The notes: a model not told the origin generated them from the sequence alone. Counted from the stretch's first letter, positions 24,486 through 34,266 are shown. The stretch is 64,000 bases of DNA from Candidatus Freyarchaeota archaeon (GCA_030587365.1 JAUQZE010000024.1:1-64000), one strand, 5' to 3'. Made by a program: numbers and translations.

Positions 24486-24806
24486 CTACTTGTAGTCTTC
24501 TCTTGGTGGGCTGAAAACATCTATGATTATTGATTCTTCGATTAGCGTTGCGCCATGCTCAATGTTTGGTTGTATGAAGTAGCTGTCTCCCGTTCCCAGC
24601 AGGTGTTCTTTTTCTCCTATCCTTAGTTTGACTTTTCCCTTTACCACGTATCCTACCTGCTCGTTGGGGTGAGTGTGGGAGGGTACTATGGAGCCTTTAC
24701 GGAAGGTGAATTCAACCAGCATCATTTTTTCTCCCACAGCCAGGGTCTTGCGATGGACTCCTTCAAACATTTCAACAGTTTTTGCCTGTGCTGATTTTAC
24801 TATCAT
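24486..24806 (-). CDS. Cupin-domain protein
   Basis: 106 residues, single cupin barrel: FTFRKGSIVPSHTHPNEQVGYVVKGKVKLRIG (motif 1 with H-H-E ligands) and GDSYFIQPNIEHGATLIEES (motif 2 with H). A metal-binding barrel of unknown substrate; small stand-alone cupins often act on sugars or as sensors. ATG chosen where homology starts; the frame is open upstream. Confidence 0.85.
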   Translation of the reverse strand: MIVKSAQAKTVEMFEGVHRKTLAVGEKMMLVEFTFRKGSIVPSHTHPNEQVGYVVKGKVKLRIGEKEHLLGTGDSYFIQPNIEHGATLIEESIIIDVFSPPREDYK

Positions 24807-25039
24807 GACTGCACACCACTGGATAATTATTCTAAAAATAATGCAGGATTGGACTATTTTTCCATGTTTAGTGGGTTTATTAGTTTTGGGGTTAGTGATA
24901 TGCGTGAAAATGTTTGTTTTCATAGATAAAGGCTATGGTCTAAAACCGGGGAGTTTAAGAGTAAAAATCTGGGTTAAGAATAAATATTTCTGAAAAGTGT
25001 TATAAGGTAAAGCCCAATAATTAGGGGGTCTTCTTATTG

Positions 25040-25108
25040 ATGGAGAAGAAGAAAAAGGAGTACTACTATAAAGGAAAGGAAGTTAAGGCAAAGAAGAAGA
25101 AAAAGTAG
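25040..25108 (+). CDS. Lysine-rich micro-ORF (22 residues)
   Basis: ATG frame MEKKKKEYYYKGKEVKAKKK ending KK then TAG, flanked by AT-rich sequence. Eleven lysines in 22 residues with a YYY core. A TATA-like GTTATAAGG lies about 35 bases upstream. It could be a nucleic-acid-binding micropeptide; nothing in the sequence proves translation. Confidence 0.35.
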   Translation: MEKKKKEYYYKGKEVKAKKKKK

Positions 25109-25456
25109 TTTAGAACCACACTAAAACCATTTTTTTATATAATTATACTCAATGTGAATATTGATGATGAACTTTCTCTTTGTGTCTTCTTTTTTAATGG
25201 ATCCATTAACCATTATAAAATCTATTTCTTGAAGCAAAAAACTGTCTTTCCGATATGTTTAAATTTTCGCTTTGGATAGTATCAAAATCAAAATATTTGT
25301 GATGATTAATGGAGTGAGATATGTAAACACTTTCAGATTCAAACGTATTCTCTTGAAATCAAATCTTAAGGCGGAGTGAAAAACTCCTTTTTTAGTAGTT
25401 CTCCTTATGAAAGCTACTATGGGGGTTCCATAATCGTCTAGTTTACAACTAACAAT
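25109..25456. other. Intergenic region before the P-type ATPase
   Basis: AT-rich and without coding character in any frame I trust. Likely promoter region of the ATPase. Confidence 0.4.
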
Positions 25457-28258
25457 TTGGGTGGAATTTCCTTGGAAGATGTCATTAGTCTGCAGAACCA
25501 AGAAGTTTACGAAGCTCTTGAAACTTCTCCTGGGGGATTGACTGGTGAGGAGGCTAGCAGACGACTTACCTTTTACGGCCCCAATAGGTTAATTTCAGAG
25601 AAGCGAGCGTCAATGGCCTACAGGTTTTTTAGGAACCTGAAAGACCTCTTCAGCATTCTTCTCCTTGTAGCAAGTGTACTTTCTACGATAAGCGGTAGTT
25701 TTCAGATGGCGTATGTCCTTGTAATTGTGGTACTCATTAACACGGTTTTCAGTGTTTTCCAAGAGTGGAGGGCGGAAAAAGCTACGGAAGCTTTAAGACA
25801 CTGGATGCCGGAATACGCAAAAGTCATTCGAGACGGAGAACTCGAAAAGGTACTGGTAGAAGAGCTTGTTCCCGGTGACATCGTAGTTTTAGAGGAGGGT
25901 GATCGTGTTCCCGCGGACATCCGCCTAATTGAAGCCTTCGATTTATGGACGAACAACATCCCCCTGACCGGGGAGTCAGAACCGCAACCGCGAAATGCGG
26001 AGCCAGCCAAGATCGAAGAAACAGCCTACTTGTATGCTCCGAATCTTGTTTTAATGAGCACAAGTGTTGTTAAAGGGCGAGGAAAGGGGGTTGTATTCGC
26101 AACGGGAATGAATACAAGATTTGGACAGGTTGCAGGCTTAACTCTGGCTATAAAAGATCCATTGAGCCCACTTCAGAAAGAAATCGGTTTCACCGCAAAA
26201 ACCACTTTTACCATATCACTTACTTTGGGAATTGCCTTTTTCCTATTGACTACGCTTCTGCTTGAAGTAGATATTTTCACCAGCATAATCTTTATGATAG
26301 GTGTAATGACAGCTTTAGTTCCCGAAGGCTTGCAAGTCACCGTGTCAAGTGCGCTTGCGATAAGCACCCTGCAAATGTTGAGACAGAACGTTCTCGTAAA
26401 ACGCCTATCCGCGGTTCAAACGCTCGGCAGCGTGACTGTGATAGCCACAGATAAAACTGGGACAATTACCACAGGCGCGATGACTGTTACAAAAATATGG
26501 GTTCCAGATATGGTTGTAGAAGTTTCCGGTATCGGGTATTCTCCAGTCGGCGAATTTACGGTTGACGATAGACCTTTAGAAAAAGAGAAATCAAGCCAAA
26601 TCGATAAACTCCTTGAGGTCTCCGCCCTTTGTAACAATGCTAAAGTGGTACCCCCATCAGATAAAAATCCCCTCTGGGATGTTATTGGGGACACAACCGA
26701 TGGAGCGCTGCTTGTGGCAGCCTTAAAGTATGGGTTGAACGTACAAAATACGCTAACACAAAAACCTATCATACAGATGATACCGTTTACCTCTGAGCGA
26801 AAAATGATGACCTCAATTCACGAGAACACTGATAAAAATTATGTTTACACAAAAGGTTCTCCAAAAACCATTCTCTCCATATGCGATAGAATACTTGTTG
26901 ACGATAAAATAGAGAAATTAACTGATAAACGGTCGAGTTTTATTGGGGAAAAACTTTCCGAATTCGCAAGCGAAGGCCTACGCGTAATAGCCGTAGCGTA
27001 TAATGAATTACCAAATAGCGGGTCTTTAAAGCTTGAGCCCGAAAACGTTGAGAAAAACATGATTTTCCTAGGATTGGCAGCCATGAAAGATCCACCCCGC
27101 CCAGAAATTAAAGAATCGCTAAAGATGGCGAGGCAGGCTGGAATAAGGGTCATAATAATAACTGGAGATTATGGTCTAACAGCGCTGGCTATAGCCCGGG
27201 AAATAGGCCTCATAGATTCAAATAGCTCAGAATCAGATAATAGCTGCCGTGGTTTGATAACTGGTAGCGAAATTGAACATATGAGCGACCAAAAGATTGT
27301 AAAGGAAATAAAGAAAGGATGTTCCATCTTCGCACTGGTTACGCCGATACAGAAACTTCGAATAGTGAAAGCTCTTAGACAGAATGCAGAGATCGTTGCT
27401 GTTACCGGGGATGGAGCTAACGACGGTCCTTCACTAAGAGAGGCAGACATAGGCGTAGCGATGGGTCTTTCGGGAACAGACGTTGCACGAGAAGCTTCCG
27501 ACATGGTTCTTCTCGACGACAGTTTTGCATCAATAGTCAAAGCAGTAAGAGTCGGACGTGCGGTATACGATAACTTGAGAGAATTCATCACATACGTTTT
27601 CACGCATAACTGGGCGGAGCTAGTTCCCTTCGTACTCTTCATCCTGCTCGGCATACCTCTCCCACTAACCGTCTTACAAATATTGGCCATAGACTTGGGT
27701 ATAGACATTATTCCGTCCTTAGCCCTAAGCCAAGATCCGCCGGAGGTGGACATTATGGACTACCCGCCGCGAAGCATTAAGGAGCGATTGTTCAGCAGAG
27801 GAGTTATTCTCCGCTCGCTTTTCGTAGGATTAATAATCGCCACTGGAGCCTTATTCGGTTGCCTACACACGTGGTGGGCCGGCGGCTGGTATTTAGGCCA
27901 GCAACTGAGCACAACCAGCAGTCTCTACATTAAAGGAACAACCATGACATGGGCTGGCATAGTTGCCGGCCAAATAGGTAATGTTCTCTCAATGAGAACG
28001 AGAAAAATATCTTTATTTAAAACAAATTTGTTGGACAACAAATGGGTTCTTTTTAGTATGGCTTTTCAAATCTTTGCCCTATTCTTCATAAGTTCGGTTC
28101 CATTCATGCAAAACATTTTCGGTACAACTGCTCTAAACTGGACTGATTGGGTCTATCTAGCACTTATCCCCTGTGCGGTAATACTTGGAGAAGAATTAAG
28201 GAAATGGGGTGCAAGAAGACAATCAAAAAGATCAAGTAGAAAACCATCAAAGAAATGA
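25457..28258 (+). CDS. P-type cation-transporting ATPase (type II-like)
   Basis: 933 residues. N-terminal cation-ATPase domain (GGLTGEEASRRLTFYGPNRL), M1-M2, actuator loop with LTGES, M4 with LVPEGLQVTVSSALAIS, phosphorylation site DKTGT at about residue 333, nucleotide domain (KGSPKTIL), hinge TGDGANDGPSLREADIGVAMG, and C-terminal helices with LQILAIDLGIDIIPSLALS. The family pumps Ca2+, Na+/K+ or H+; PEGL and the C-terminal motif suit type II pumps, but the ion cannot be fixed by eye. TTG start assumed. Monocistronic. Confidence 0.92.
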   Translation: MGGISLEDVISLQNQEVYEALETSPGGLTGEEASRRLTFYGPNRLISEKRASMAYRFFRNLKDLFSILLLVASVLSTISGSFQMAYVLVIVVLINTVFSVFQEWRAEKATEALRHWMPEYAKVIRDGELEKVLVEELVPGDIVVLEEGDRVPADIRLIEAFDLWTNNIPLTGESEPQPRNAEPAKIEETAYLYAPNLVLMSTSVVKGRGKGVVFATGMNTRFGQVAGLTLAIKDPLSPLQKEIGFTAKTTFTISLTLGIAFFLLTTLLLEVDIFTSIIFMIGVMTALVPEGLQVTVSSALAISTLQMLRQNVLVKRLSAVQTLGSVTVIATDKTGTITTGAMTVTKIWVPDMVVEVSGIGYSPVGEFTVDDRPLEKEKSSQIDKLLEVSALCNNAKVVPPSDKNPLWDVIGDTTDGALLVAALKYGLNVQNTLTQKPIIQMIPFTSERKMMTSIHENTDKNYVYTKGSPKTILSICDRILVDDKIEKLTDKRSSFIGEKLSEFASEGLRVIAVAYNELPNSGSLKLEPENVEKNMIFLGLAAMKDPPRPEIKESLKMARQAGIRVIIITGDYGLTALAIAREIGLIDSNSSESDNSCRGLITGSEIEHMSDQKIVKEIKKGCSIFALVTPIQKLRIVKALRQNAEIVAVTGDGANDGPSLREADIGVAMGLSGTDVAREASDMVLLDDSFASIVKAVRVGRAVYDNLREFITYVFTHNWAELVPFVLFILLGIPLPLTVLQILAIDLGIDIIPSLALSQDPPEVDIMDYPPRSIKERLFSRGVILRSLFVGLIIATGALFGCLHTWWAGGWYLGQQLSTTSSLYIKGTTMTWAGIVAGQIGNVLSMRTRKISLFKTNLLDNKWVLFSMAFQIFALFFISSVPFMQNIFGTTALNWTDWVYLALIPCAVILGEELRKWGARRQSKRSSRKPSKK

Positions 28259-28324
28259 CCTGTTTCCCAATTTGAAACAAAAAACCTCCCGTTTAGATTA
28301 CTTGTAAAATACAAAATTAACCCG

Positions 28325-29134
28325 CTACACTTTTAGAAATGAAGGAAAACATTTTCTATCCTTTCTGGGATCAAAACTTTTTATTTTCTCTAAGTTTAGG
28401 GGGACGCAGATTCTGGAGACCATCGCGTGTAGTGAGTAAGGGAGCCTTATCAGCCTCATTTCCCCGCTTGTCACCCAGGGATCGATGGGATACTTCTTCG
28501 CCCATTTTTCGGCTATTTTCTCCCTCTCCTTCTTCCCTGTCTTTATCGCTTCCCTGTCCAAAACGTGGATGTGGAACCCTCTGCCCGAGTATACGAATCT
28601 GAATTCGGTGTACTCCCTGCTCAGTTCCTCGTGGAGCTCCAGTGTTTTCCGTCTCACTGTTTTGAATTCGTACATACAGAAGCTGAGTCCCTGGTGTTTC
28701 TCCATTTTCTTTTCAATGTTTCCGTGGTAGGGGCAGACCACATTCTCTGGGTCGAGGTCGAAGGCCAGTTCCTGTCCTAGGAAGTATTTGCAGTTCCAGC
28801 AGTCCCCGGGCTCCATTCCACACTTGCTGCATGCTTCAATGTCCGAGTAGAGGTTTCTGTCGTAGTAGACTCCCTCCGGGAGATACTGGATAATGTACTC
28901 TCTGAGACCTTCCAAATCCTCGTAGTCGTCAACGACGACGGTGTTGTTTATTATATCCTTGTATTCGGGGAGAACGATGCCCGTGTGTCTTCCCGGAATC
29001 ATGGTGAAAACAGTGTTCTCTCTACCTTCGAACCACTCTGCGACCTTTTTCAGGGGAAACTCCTTCTCGTAGTATTCCCTCCTCTCTTCTAGTGTCGAGT
29101 ATCTCATACCCTTAGGCATTCGGTAATGTGTCAT
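28325..29134 (-). CDS. Archaeo-eukaryotic primase (PriS-like) protein
   Basis: 269 residues. GQELAFDLDPEN holds the catalytic DxD, FVYSGRGFHIHVLDREA the SGRxGxHxxV motif, and RLIRLPYSLHAMVSR the basic nucleotide-binding motif. A zinc knuckle CSKCGMEPGDCWNC with CPYH sits before them. These are the three AEP motifs and zinc stem of the primase small subunit, but the protein is about 80 residues shorter than typical PriS and is not next to a large subunit. It could be a second, repair-type or mobile-element primase. Confidence 0.85.
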   Translation of the reverse strand: MTHYRMPKGMRYSTLEERREYYEKEFPLKKVAEWFEGRENTVFTMIPGRHTGIVLPEYKDIINNTVVVDDYEDLEGLREYIIQYLPEGVYYDRNLYSDIEACSKCGMEPGDCWNCKYFLGQELAFDLDPENVVCPYHGNIEKKMEKHQGLSFCMYEFKTVRRKTLELHEELSREYTEFRFVYSGRGFHIHVLDREAIKTGKKEREKIAEKWAKKYPIDPWVTSGEMRLIRLPYSLHAMVSRICVPLNLEKIKSFDPRKDRKCFPSFLKV

Positions 29135-29181
29135 AATAAATTGTATAAGGGAGGATTGCTAATATCTTTTTGGTGGTGAGA

Positions 29182-29469
29182 ATGATAATAGCGGAGTTAG
29201 TAACATTTCCTGTAGGGGAAGGAACAAGTTTGGCCAAATACGTTAAAGGAGCGATAAAAGCATTAAAGGACTCAGGCGTAAAGATTACCCCAGGAGCTAC
29301 ATCCACTGTGATAGAGGCAAAAACACTGGACGAAATCTTCCAAGCCGCCAAAACGGCACACGAAGCGATTCTCAAAATGGGAGCCAAGAGAGTACTAACT
29401 ACCCTAAGCATAGACGACCGTAAAGACAAAGAGGCAACTGCCGAGAGCAAATTAAAAGCCATAAAATAA
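29182..29469 (+). CDS. MTH1187-family thiamine-binding protein
   Basis: 95 residues: MIIAELVTFPVGEGTSLAKYVKGAIKALKDSGVKITPGATSTVIEAKTLDEIF, the MTH1187/YkoF-like ferredoxin fold that binds thiamine or its hydroxymethylpyrimidine. GGTGGTGAG precedes this ATG. Divergent from the primase gene. Confidence 0.87.
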   Translation: MIIAELVTFPVGEGTSLAKYVKGAIKALKDSGVKITPGATSTVIEAKTLDEIFQAAKTAHEAILKMGAKRVLTTLSIDDRKDKEATAESKLKAIK

Positions 29470-29692
29470 AGTAATATTAACTTCACAAATCTTAAACTGG
29501 TCAAATCGCCATTAAACAGAGTCTAGAACTTTTTCTCTTTTTCTCTGATGCGTAGAGTAGAATTGTCTCTTTCAACCAGCCAAAAATTTTATATATGTTT
29601 TTATATGTCCTAAGCAAATTTAACATGAATAAATATAAAAACGAGATTCTAAAAACGAATCTGAAATTAAAAAGGAAGGAGATGAGGTATAA

Positions 29693-30490
29693 ATGCCAAC
29701 AATGAAGGTTAAGGATCTTGAAATGTACTACGAGATTCACGGGGAGAAAAACGAGGTTCCCCTGGTTCTAATTATGGGTCTGAGTGGCGATGTTACGGGC
29801 TGGATGTTCCAGATACCGGAATTCTCCAAGAAATACAGGGTAATCGCCTTCGACAATAGAGATGCGGGGAGAACCTCTAAAACAGACACCAGCTACTCTA
29901 TTGACACCATGGCTGAGGACACCTACAATCTTTTGAAGCAGTTGGGAGTTAAGAAAGCCCACATTTTCGGTGCAAGCATGGGCGGATGCATCGCACAATC
30001 CTTCGCTTTAAAACACCCGGAAATGTTGAGGAGCCTGATTCTCGCCTCCACAATTCCCCGCGCACCCAAGGGGGTAAACTTTCTGAACATATGGCCGGAG
30101 ATGATTAAACTTCTCCCCCAAGAACTATTTTTAAAGCAAAACCTCCTCTGGGCACTTACCAAAGAAAGCCTTGAGAATGATGCCTTAGTACAGATGGGAA
30201 TACAAATGATGAAGAACAATCCCTTCGCCCAGCCTCCGGAGGCTTTTATCCGACAGTGTCAAGCATCACTAAAATTCGATGCACTGGAGCGACTAAAAGA
30301 AATCAAGGCTCCCACACTCGTCGTAGTAGGAGATAGAGACATCCTTACACCCGTCTGGGAGGCAAAGGAGATAGCTTCCAGAATTCCAAAAGCGGAGCTG
30401 AAAGTAATCCAAGGATGCGCACACGGAATGACCCTTGAAAAATCGCCGGAACTCAACAAAGCAGTCCTCGAATTCCTCGAAAAACACTAA
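29693..30490 (+). CDS. Alpha/beta hydrolase, tandem copy 1
   Basis: 265 residues. YYEIHGEKNEVPLVLIMGLSGD (oxyanion HG-like turn), nucleophile elbow GASMGGC with serine near residue 95, VVGDRDILTPVWEA with the acid, and GCAHGMTLEK with the histidine. A complete catalytic triad of an esterase, lactonase or haloperoxidase-like fold. First of three tandem paralogues that share most of their sequence; ATG preceded by GGAGATGAGG. Confidence 0.9.
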   Translation: MPTMKVKDLEMYYEIHGEKNEVPLVLIMGLSGDVTGWMFQIPEFSKKYRVIAFDNRDAGRTSKTDTSYSIDTMAEDTYNLLKQLGVKKAHIFGASMGGCIAQSFALKHPEMLRSLILASTIPRAPKGVNFLNIWPEMIKLLPQELFLKQNLLWALTKESLENDALVQMGIQMMKNNPFAQPPEAFIRQCQASLKFDALERLKEIKAPTLVVVGDRDILTPVWEAKEIASRIPKAELKVIQGCAHGMTLEKSPELNKAVLEFLEKH

Positions 30491-30735
30491 GAAATACGCA
30501 GCGTCCTAATTTATTTCTTAGCCGAGTGGGGGGATATTTTTTCTGCTTTCTTTAAAACCTCAATTCGAGCATTGCAAGCTTTCTTCGATTTTTTTTGGTT
30601 AAGAAAGTAAGTCAGCAGACTGGATTTTCCATATTCTAATGAAGAACTGTTTTCCCAAGGAAATATTGATATAATAACTTCCTCAAATACAAGTAACAAA
30701 ATTTTAAAATCAAAATGATTAGGGGTGCGTAATAA

Positions 30736-31533
30736 ATGACTATAATGAAAATTAATGATTTTGAGATATACTATGAGATTCACGGGGAGAAAAACGAGAC
30801 CCCCCTAGTTCTAATCATGGGACTGGGTGGCGACATTATAGGATGGACCTTCCAGTTACCGGAATTCTCCAAAAAATACAGGGTAATCGCCTTCGACAAC
30901 AGAGACGTAGGAAGAACCTCCAAAACAGACATCAGCTACACTATGGACACCATGGCCGAGGACACCTACAACCTTTTGACCAAGCTGGGAGTGAAGAAAG
31001 CCCACATTCTCGGCCTTAGCATGGGTGGCATGATAGCACAGACCTTCGCTATAAATTACCCCAAAATGGTGAGAAGTCTCATCCTATGCGACACAATTCC
31101 ACGAGGATCCAAGGGGCTAAGCGCCTTAACCATCTGGAAGGAAATAATCAAAAACATGCCTCGAGAACTATTCATAAAGGAAACCCTTGTTTGGACATTT
31201 ACCAGTGAATCCCTTGAGAATAAGGCTTACGTAGAAATGCTAGTAGGAGAGTTTTTAAAATATCCCTACATTCAACCCCCGGAGGCATTCATCCGCCAGT
31301 GCAACGCGATAGATAAATTCGATGTACTGGAGCGACTAAAAGAAATCAAGGCTCCCACACTTGTCGTAGTAGGAGATAAAGACATTCTCACACCCGTCTG
31401 GCACGCTAAGGAAATAGCCTCAAGAATTCCCAAAGCGGAACTGAAAATAATCCCGGGATGCGGACACGCTTTAAACTTTGAAAAAGCGAAGGAATTCAAC
31501 GAAGTAATTCTCGAATTCCTCGAAAAACACTAA
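30736..31533 (+). CDS. Alpha/beta hydrolase, tandem copy 2
   Basis: 265 residues, same plan as copy 1: FEIYYEIHGEKNETPLVLIM, nucleophile GLSMGGM, acid GDKDILTPVW, histidine GCGHALNFEK, ending LEFLEKH. Copies 1 and 2 are close through the whole length and diverge mainly in the cap (about residues 125-190), which sets substrate range. Its own leader resembles that of the relic at 33255-33378. Confidence 0.9.
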   Translation: MTIMKINDFEIYYEIHGEKNETPLVLIMGLGGDIIGWTFQLPEFSKKYRVIAFDNRDVGRTSKTDISYTMDTMAEDTYNLLTKLGVKKAHILGLSMGGMIAQTFAINYPKMVRSLILCDTIPRGSKGLSALTIWKEIIKNMPRELFIKETLVWTFTSESLENKAYVEMLVGEFLKYPYIQPPEAFIRQCNAIDKFDVLERLKEIKAPTLVVVGDKDILTPVWHAKEIASRIPKAELKIIPGCGHALNFEKAKEFNEVILEFLEKH

Positions 31534-31592
31534 CTACACACGCATAAAACAAATTACTCCCCTAAAAAAATTTGATTCGAGATGCAACATAA

Positions 31593-32330
31593 ATGCCAAT
31601 AGTGAAGATTGACGATTTTGAGATGTACTACGAAACCCACGGGGAAGAAAACGAGATTCCTCTAGTCCTGATTATGGGTCTAGGTGCTGATGCTCGACTA
31701 TGGATACTTCAAATACCAGAATTTTCCAAGAATTATAAAGTAATCGCCTTCGACAACAGGGATGCCGGAAGAACCTCCAAAACAGACATCAACTACACTG
31801 TTGACACCATGGCTGAAGACACCTATAATCTTTTGAAGAAGTTAGGAGTGGAGAAAGCTCACGTTCTTGGTTTTAGCATGGGTGGCATGATTGCACAGTC
31901 ATTTGCTTTAAAGTACCCCGAAAAAGTGAGAAGCCTGATTCTCTGCTCTACTACCCCACTCGGACCAAAGGGATTGGGTGTCATAAAGATGTGGAATGAG
32001 TTAATTGAAACCATCACCGGGCTTGCAAAAAATCCCATTGTGGAACAGCTTTCAAAATACTTCTACATTCAACTGCCTAAGGAATTTTTTCGTCAGTGCG
32101 AGGCGGTAGAAAAATTCGATGTAATGGGCCGATTAAAAGAAATTAAGGCCCCCACACTGGTTCTGACTGGGGATAGAGACACCGTTGTACCCATCTGGTC
32201 CGCGAAGGAGATGGCCTCCAAAATCCCCGACGCGGAGTTTAAAGTACTATGGGGAAGTGGGCACGCTATCTTCCTAGAAAAATGGTGGACGTTCAACAAA
32301 GCTGTTCTAGAATTTCTCGAAAAACACTAA
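31593..32330 (+). CDS. Alpha/beta hydrolase, tandem copy 3
   Basis: 245 residues, with nucleophile GFSMGGM, acid GDRDTVVPIW, histidine GSGHAIFLEK. The cap is about 20 residues shorter than in copies 1 and 2. It starts 59 bases after copy 2. All three keep the triad, so all are probably active, with different substrates. Confidence 0.9.
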   Translation: MPIVKIDDFEMYYETHGEENEIPLVLIMGLGADARLWILQIPEFSKNYKVIAFDNRDAGRTSKTDINYTVDTMAEDTYNLLKKLGVEKAHVLGFSMGGMIAQSFALKYPEKVRSLILCSTTPLGPKGLGVIKMWNELIETITGLAKNPIVEQLSKYFYIQLPKEFFRQCEAVEKFDVMGRLKEIKAPTLVLTGDRDTVVPIWSAKEMASKIPDAEFKVLWGSGHAIFLEKWWTFNKAVLEFLEKH

Positions 32331-32431
32331 CCATACTGCCGTACACGAAAATACACGTTCTTAAAAATGAAATAGAATTTAGTTGCAGTATGAACATACC
32401 CTAATTCTTATAGCTTTTTTAAATTCTTGGA

Positions 32432-32842
32432 TTATATATTGCTTTCCCCTTTTAAGCTTTTAACTAAATAAAAAATTTTTTCATTCTCTTCGTTTGAGAG
32501 TTTTCTCAACTGATTAATAAGACTGTGACAGTGTTTGCATAACAATATCAGATTATGAGAATCAATGAATCGAACAAAATCATCATGTTTCATGTTCCAG
32601 ATTGAAATATGAGAACAACCATCTGCTTCATGAAGTATTAGATTTGAATCAGTGTTGCAAATCCCACAACGATTTCCAAATCTAATTCTTATTATGTCTC
32701 TCCTCTCCTCACATTTCTGTTTCTGATATTCGGATTTGTTCTTAGAAATTTTATGATAGTAGTTTCGGTTGTAATCTCGAATATGTTTTCTGTTTTCGAT
32801 TCTCCATTTTCTCATGTATTCTCTTTGTTCGGTTCTGTTCAC
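32432..32842 (-). CDS. HNH endonuclease-like protein
   Basis: 136 residues: a basic N-terminal arm (EYMRKWRIENRKHIRDYNRN), then RFGNRCGICNTDSNLILHEADG and LILLCKHCHSLINQL, i.e. CxxC, HE and CxxCH. This is the same family as the HNH protein in the tRNA cluster at 5336-5818. It is read against its neighbours and lies between the third hydrolase and the relic of a zinc-ribbon gene, as an inserted element would. Confidence 0.75.
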   Translation of the reverse strand: MNRTEQREYMRKWRIENRKHIRDYNRNYYHKISKNKSEYQKQKCEERRDIIRIRFGNRCGICNTDSNLILHEADGCSHISIWNMKHDDFVRFIDSHNLILLCKHCHSLINQLRKLSNEENEKIFYLVKSLKGESNI

Positions 32843-32954
32843 TTCCCCACTGTCCTAATTCTGCAACTTTTTCATCCACATCTTCCATTGGGTATGCAAT
32901 TTCTAATAAGGCTTTTCTCCTGAGCTTTACTCCAATCTTCGGTTTACTAGATGT

Positions 32955-33220
32955 GCGGTAACTTGAACTAGGTTTCTAAGATTATTGATTCTTACGTCTC
33001 CTTAGTAAAGTCTTGCATCGATGCCAAAGAATTTGACAAAGCCGATGAACTCAGAAAGCATTTGAAAGAATTTAAAAACATGATTGAACCTCTCACTCAA
33101 AAGACCGACCGGGAGCCTTTAAACGATAAGAAACCAAGTGGTTTACATTGCGCCTATTGTGGAAAAAAACTGCCACCAGGGGCAATGTTTTGCTCCAATT
33201 GTGGAAGCTCCCAAGAATGA
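32955..33220 (+). pseudogene. Fragment of a zinc-ribbon repeat protein (paralogue of 45565-46389)
   Basis: Encodes VSKIIDSYVSLVKSCIDAKEF, DKADELRKHLKEF and HCAYCGKKLPPGAMFCSNCG, matching the last 90 residues of the protein at 45565-46389. A TAG lies directly before VSKII and no start or repeat region precedes it. It ends with TGA at 33218. The 5' part is lost, next to the HNH gene. Confidence 0.72.
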
Positions 33221-33254
33221 AATACTAATTTTTAAAAGTATATAATTAAATTTT

Positions 33255-33378
33255 AAATGATTTTAAAATCAAAATGGTTAGGAATACACATTAGAGGGCT
33301 ATAATATAATGAAAATTAAACTTTAAAAAAGCGAAGGAATTTAACCAAATGGTTCTTGAATTTATCGAAAAACACTTA
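33255..33378 (+). pseudogene. Collapsed fourth alpha/beta hydrolase copy (internal deletion)
   Basis: The leader (TTTTAAAATCAAAATGG) and ATGAAAATTAA match the start of copy 2. They continue directly into TTTAAAAAAGCGAAGG and the family C-terminus (KAKEFNQMVLEFIEKH). About 730 bases have been lost at a short TTAA homology, and the stop codon has changed to TTA. Confidence 0.75.
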
Positions 33379-33486
33379 CCCACCACATTAATATAATCCT
33401 CCACAAAATTCTTATTTGAGAGCAAATAATGTAGTTTAAAAAATAAGTTAATATTTAAATACCTTGAATTTCTAAGGAGGATTTTA

Positions 33487-34266
33487 ATGGGCGTAGATAA
33501 AAAGGTCGAAGAAACTCTAAAAGTCCTAAACTTAAAAGTAATCGAGCAGGGAATGGATAAGATTGCGGGAGTCTTTGACCAGTATACAGCTCAGATGAGC
33601 AAAGAATTGGCTACAATAAATCAAAGAATATCAGATATTGAATGCAGACTAGACAATCTCGAGAAATTCTCCTCATCTATGGGAGTTAGTAGCGCTGCTG
33701 CTTTGCAGATACTACCTGAAGCTGGGGCGTCTTCAGTAATCGAATCAAGTTTAACTCCGCCTCCTAAACCCAGACAACCAGTGAAACGGCATCTAGAACC
33801 TGTTACTTTTGCCAAAGAAAACGTAAAAGCAGAGAAACTCCCAAGAGAGGGATTCGGAGGATACCGTCCCACAAGAGGCAGTATAGAAGAGGAGAAACAC
33901 GTCAAAGTCTCGGTCTTTTCAAAAGAACTGGACAGACGCAAAGAAGCCGCTTCCGCAGCAGCTGGTGGAGAAAGAACGGTCGTCATATCCCACACCGTGA
34001 GAGAGGACACGACACCTAATGAACCCATAGACGTATTCAGACTTACTCCAAGAGATATCGAGTCTAAAAATAAGGAAGAAATAGAGCAATGGTTATGCAA
34101 AACTGAGGAATGCTTCAATGGATTGGAGCCAAAAACACAGGAAGAAATTATGATAAACTATACCCAACTAAAAGCATTTCTCTGCAAAGAGAAGAGAGAA
34201 AAAGTTCCCTCCTGTACACGATGTCTCGTCCAAAATACCATCGTTTGCCCGCTGTACAAATTCTAA
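33487..34266 (+). CDS. Unrecognised protein with coiled coil and C-terminal cysteines
   Basis: 259 residues. N-terminal predicted coiled coil (EETLKVLNLKVIEQ, ELATINQRISDIECRLDNLEKF), a proline/serine-rich low-complexity middle (residues 80-170), and a C-terminal globular part (DVFRLTPRDIESKNKEEIEQWL) with a closing cysteine set (LCKEKREKVPSCTRCL then CPLY). The cysteines could bind a metal. AAGGAGG precedes the ATG. I do not recognise the family. Confidence 0.7.
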   Translation: MGVDKKVEETLKVLNLKVIEQGMDKIAGVFDQYTAQMSKELATINQRISDIECRLDNLEKFSSSMGVSSAAALQILPEAGASSVIESSLTPPPKPRQPVKRHLEPVTFAKENVKAEKLPREGFGGYRPTRGSIEEEKHVKVSVFSKELDRRKEAASAAAGGERTVVISHTVREDTTPNEPIDVFRLTPRDIESKNKEEIEQWLCKTEECFNGLEPKTQEEIMINYTQLKAFLCKEKREKVPSCTRCLVQNTIVCPLYKF

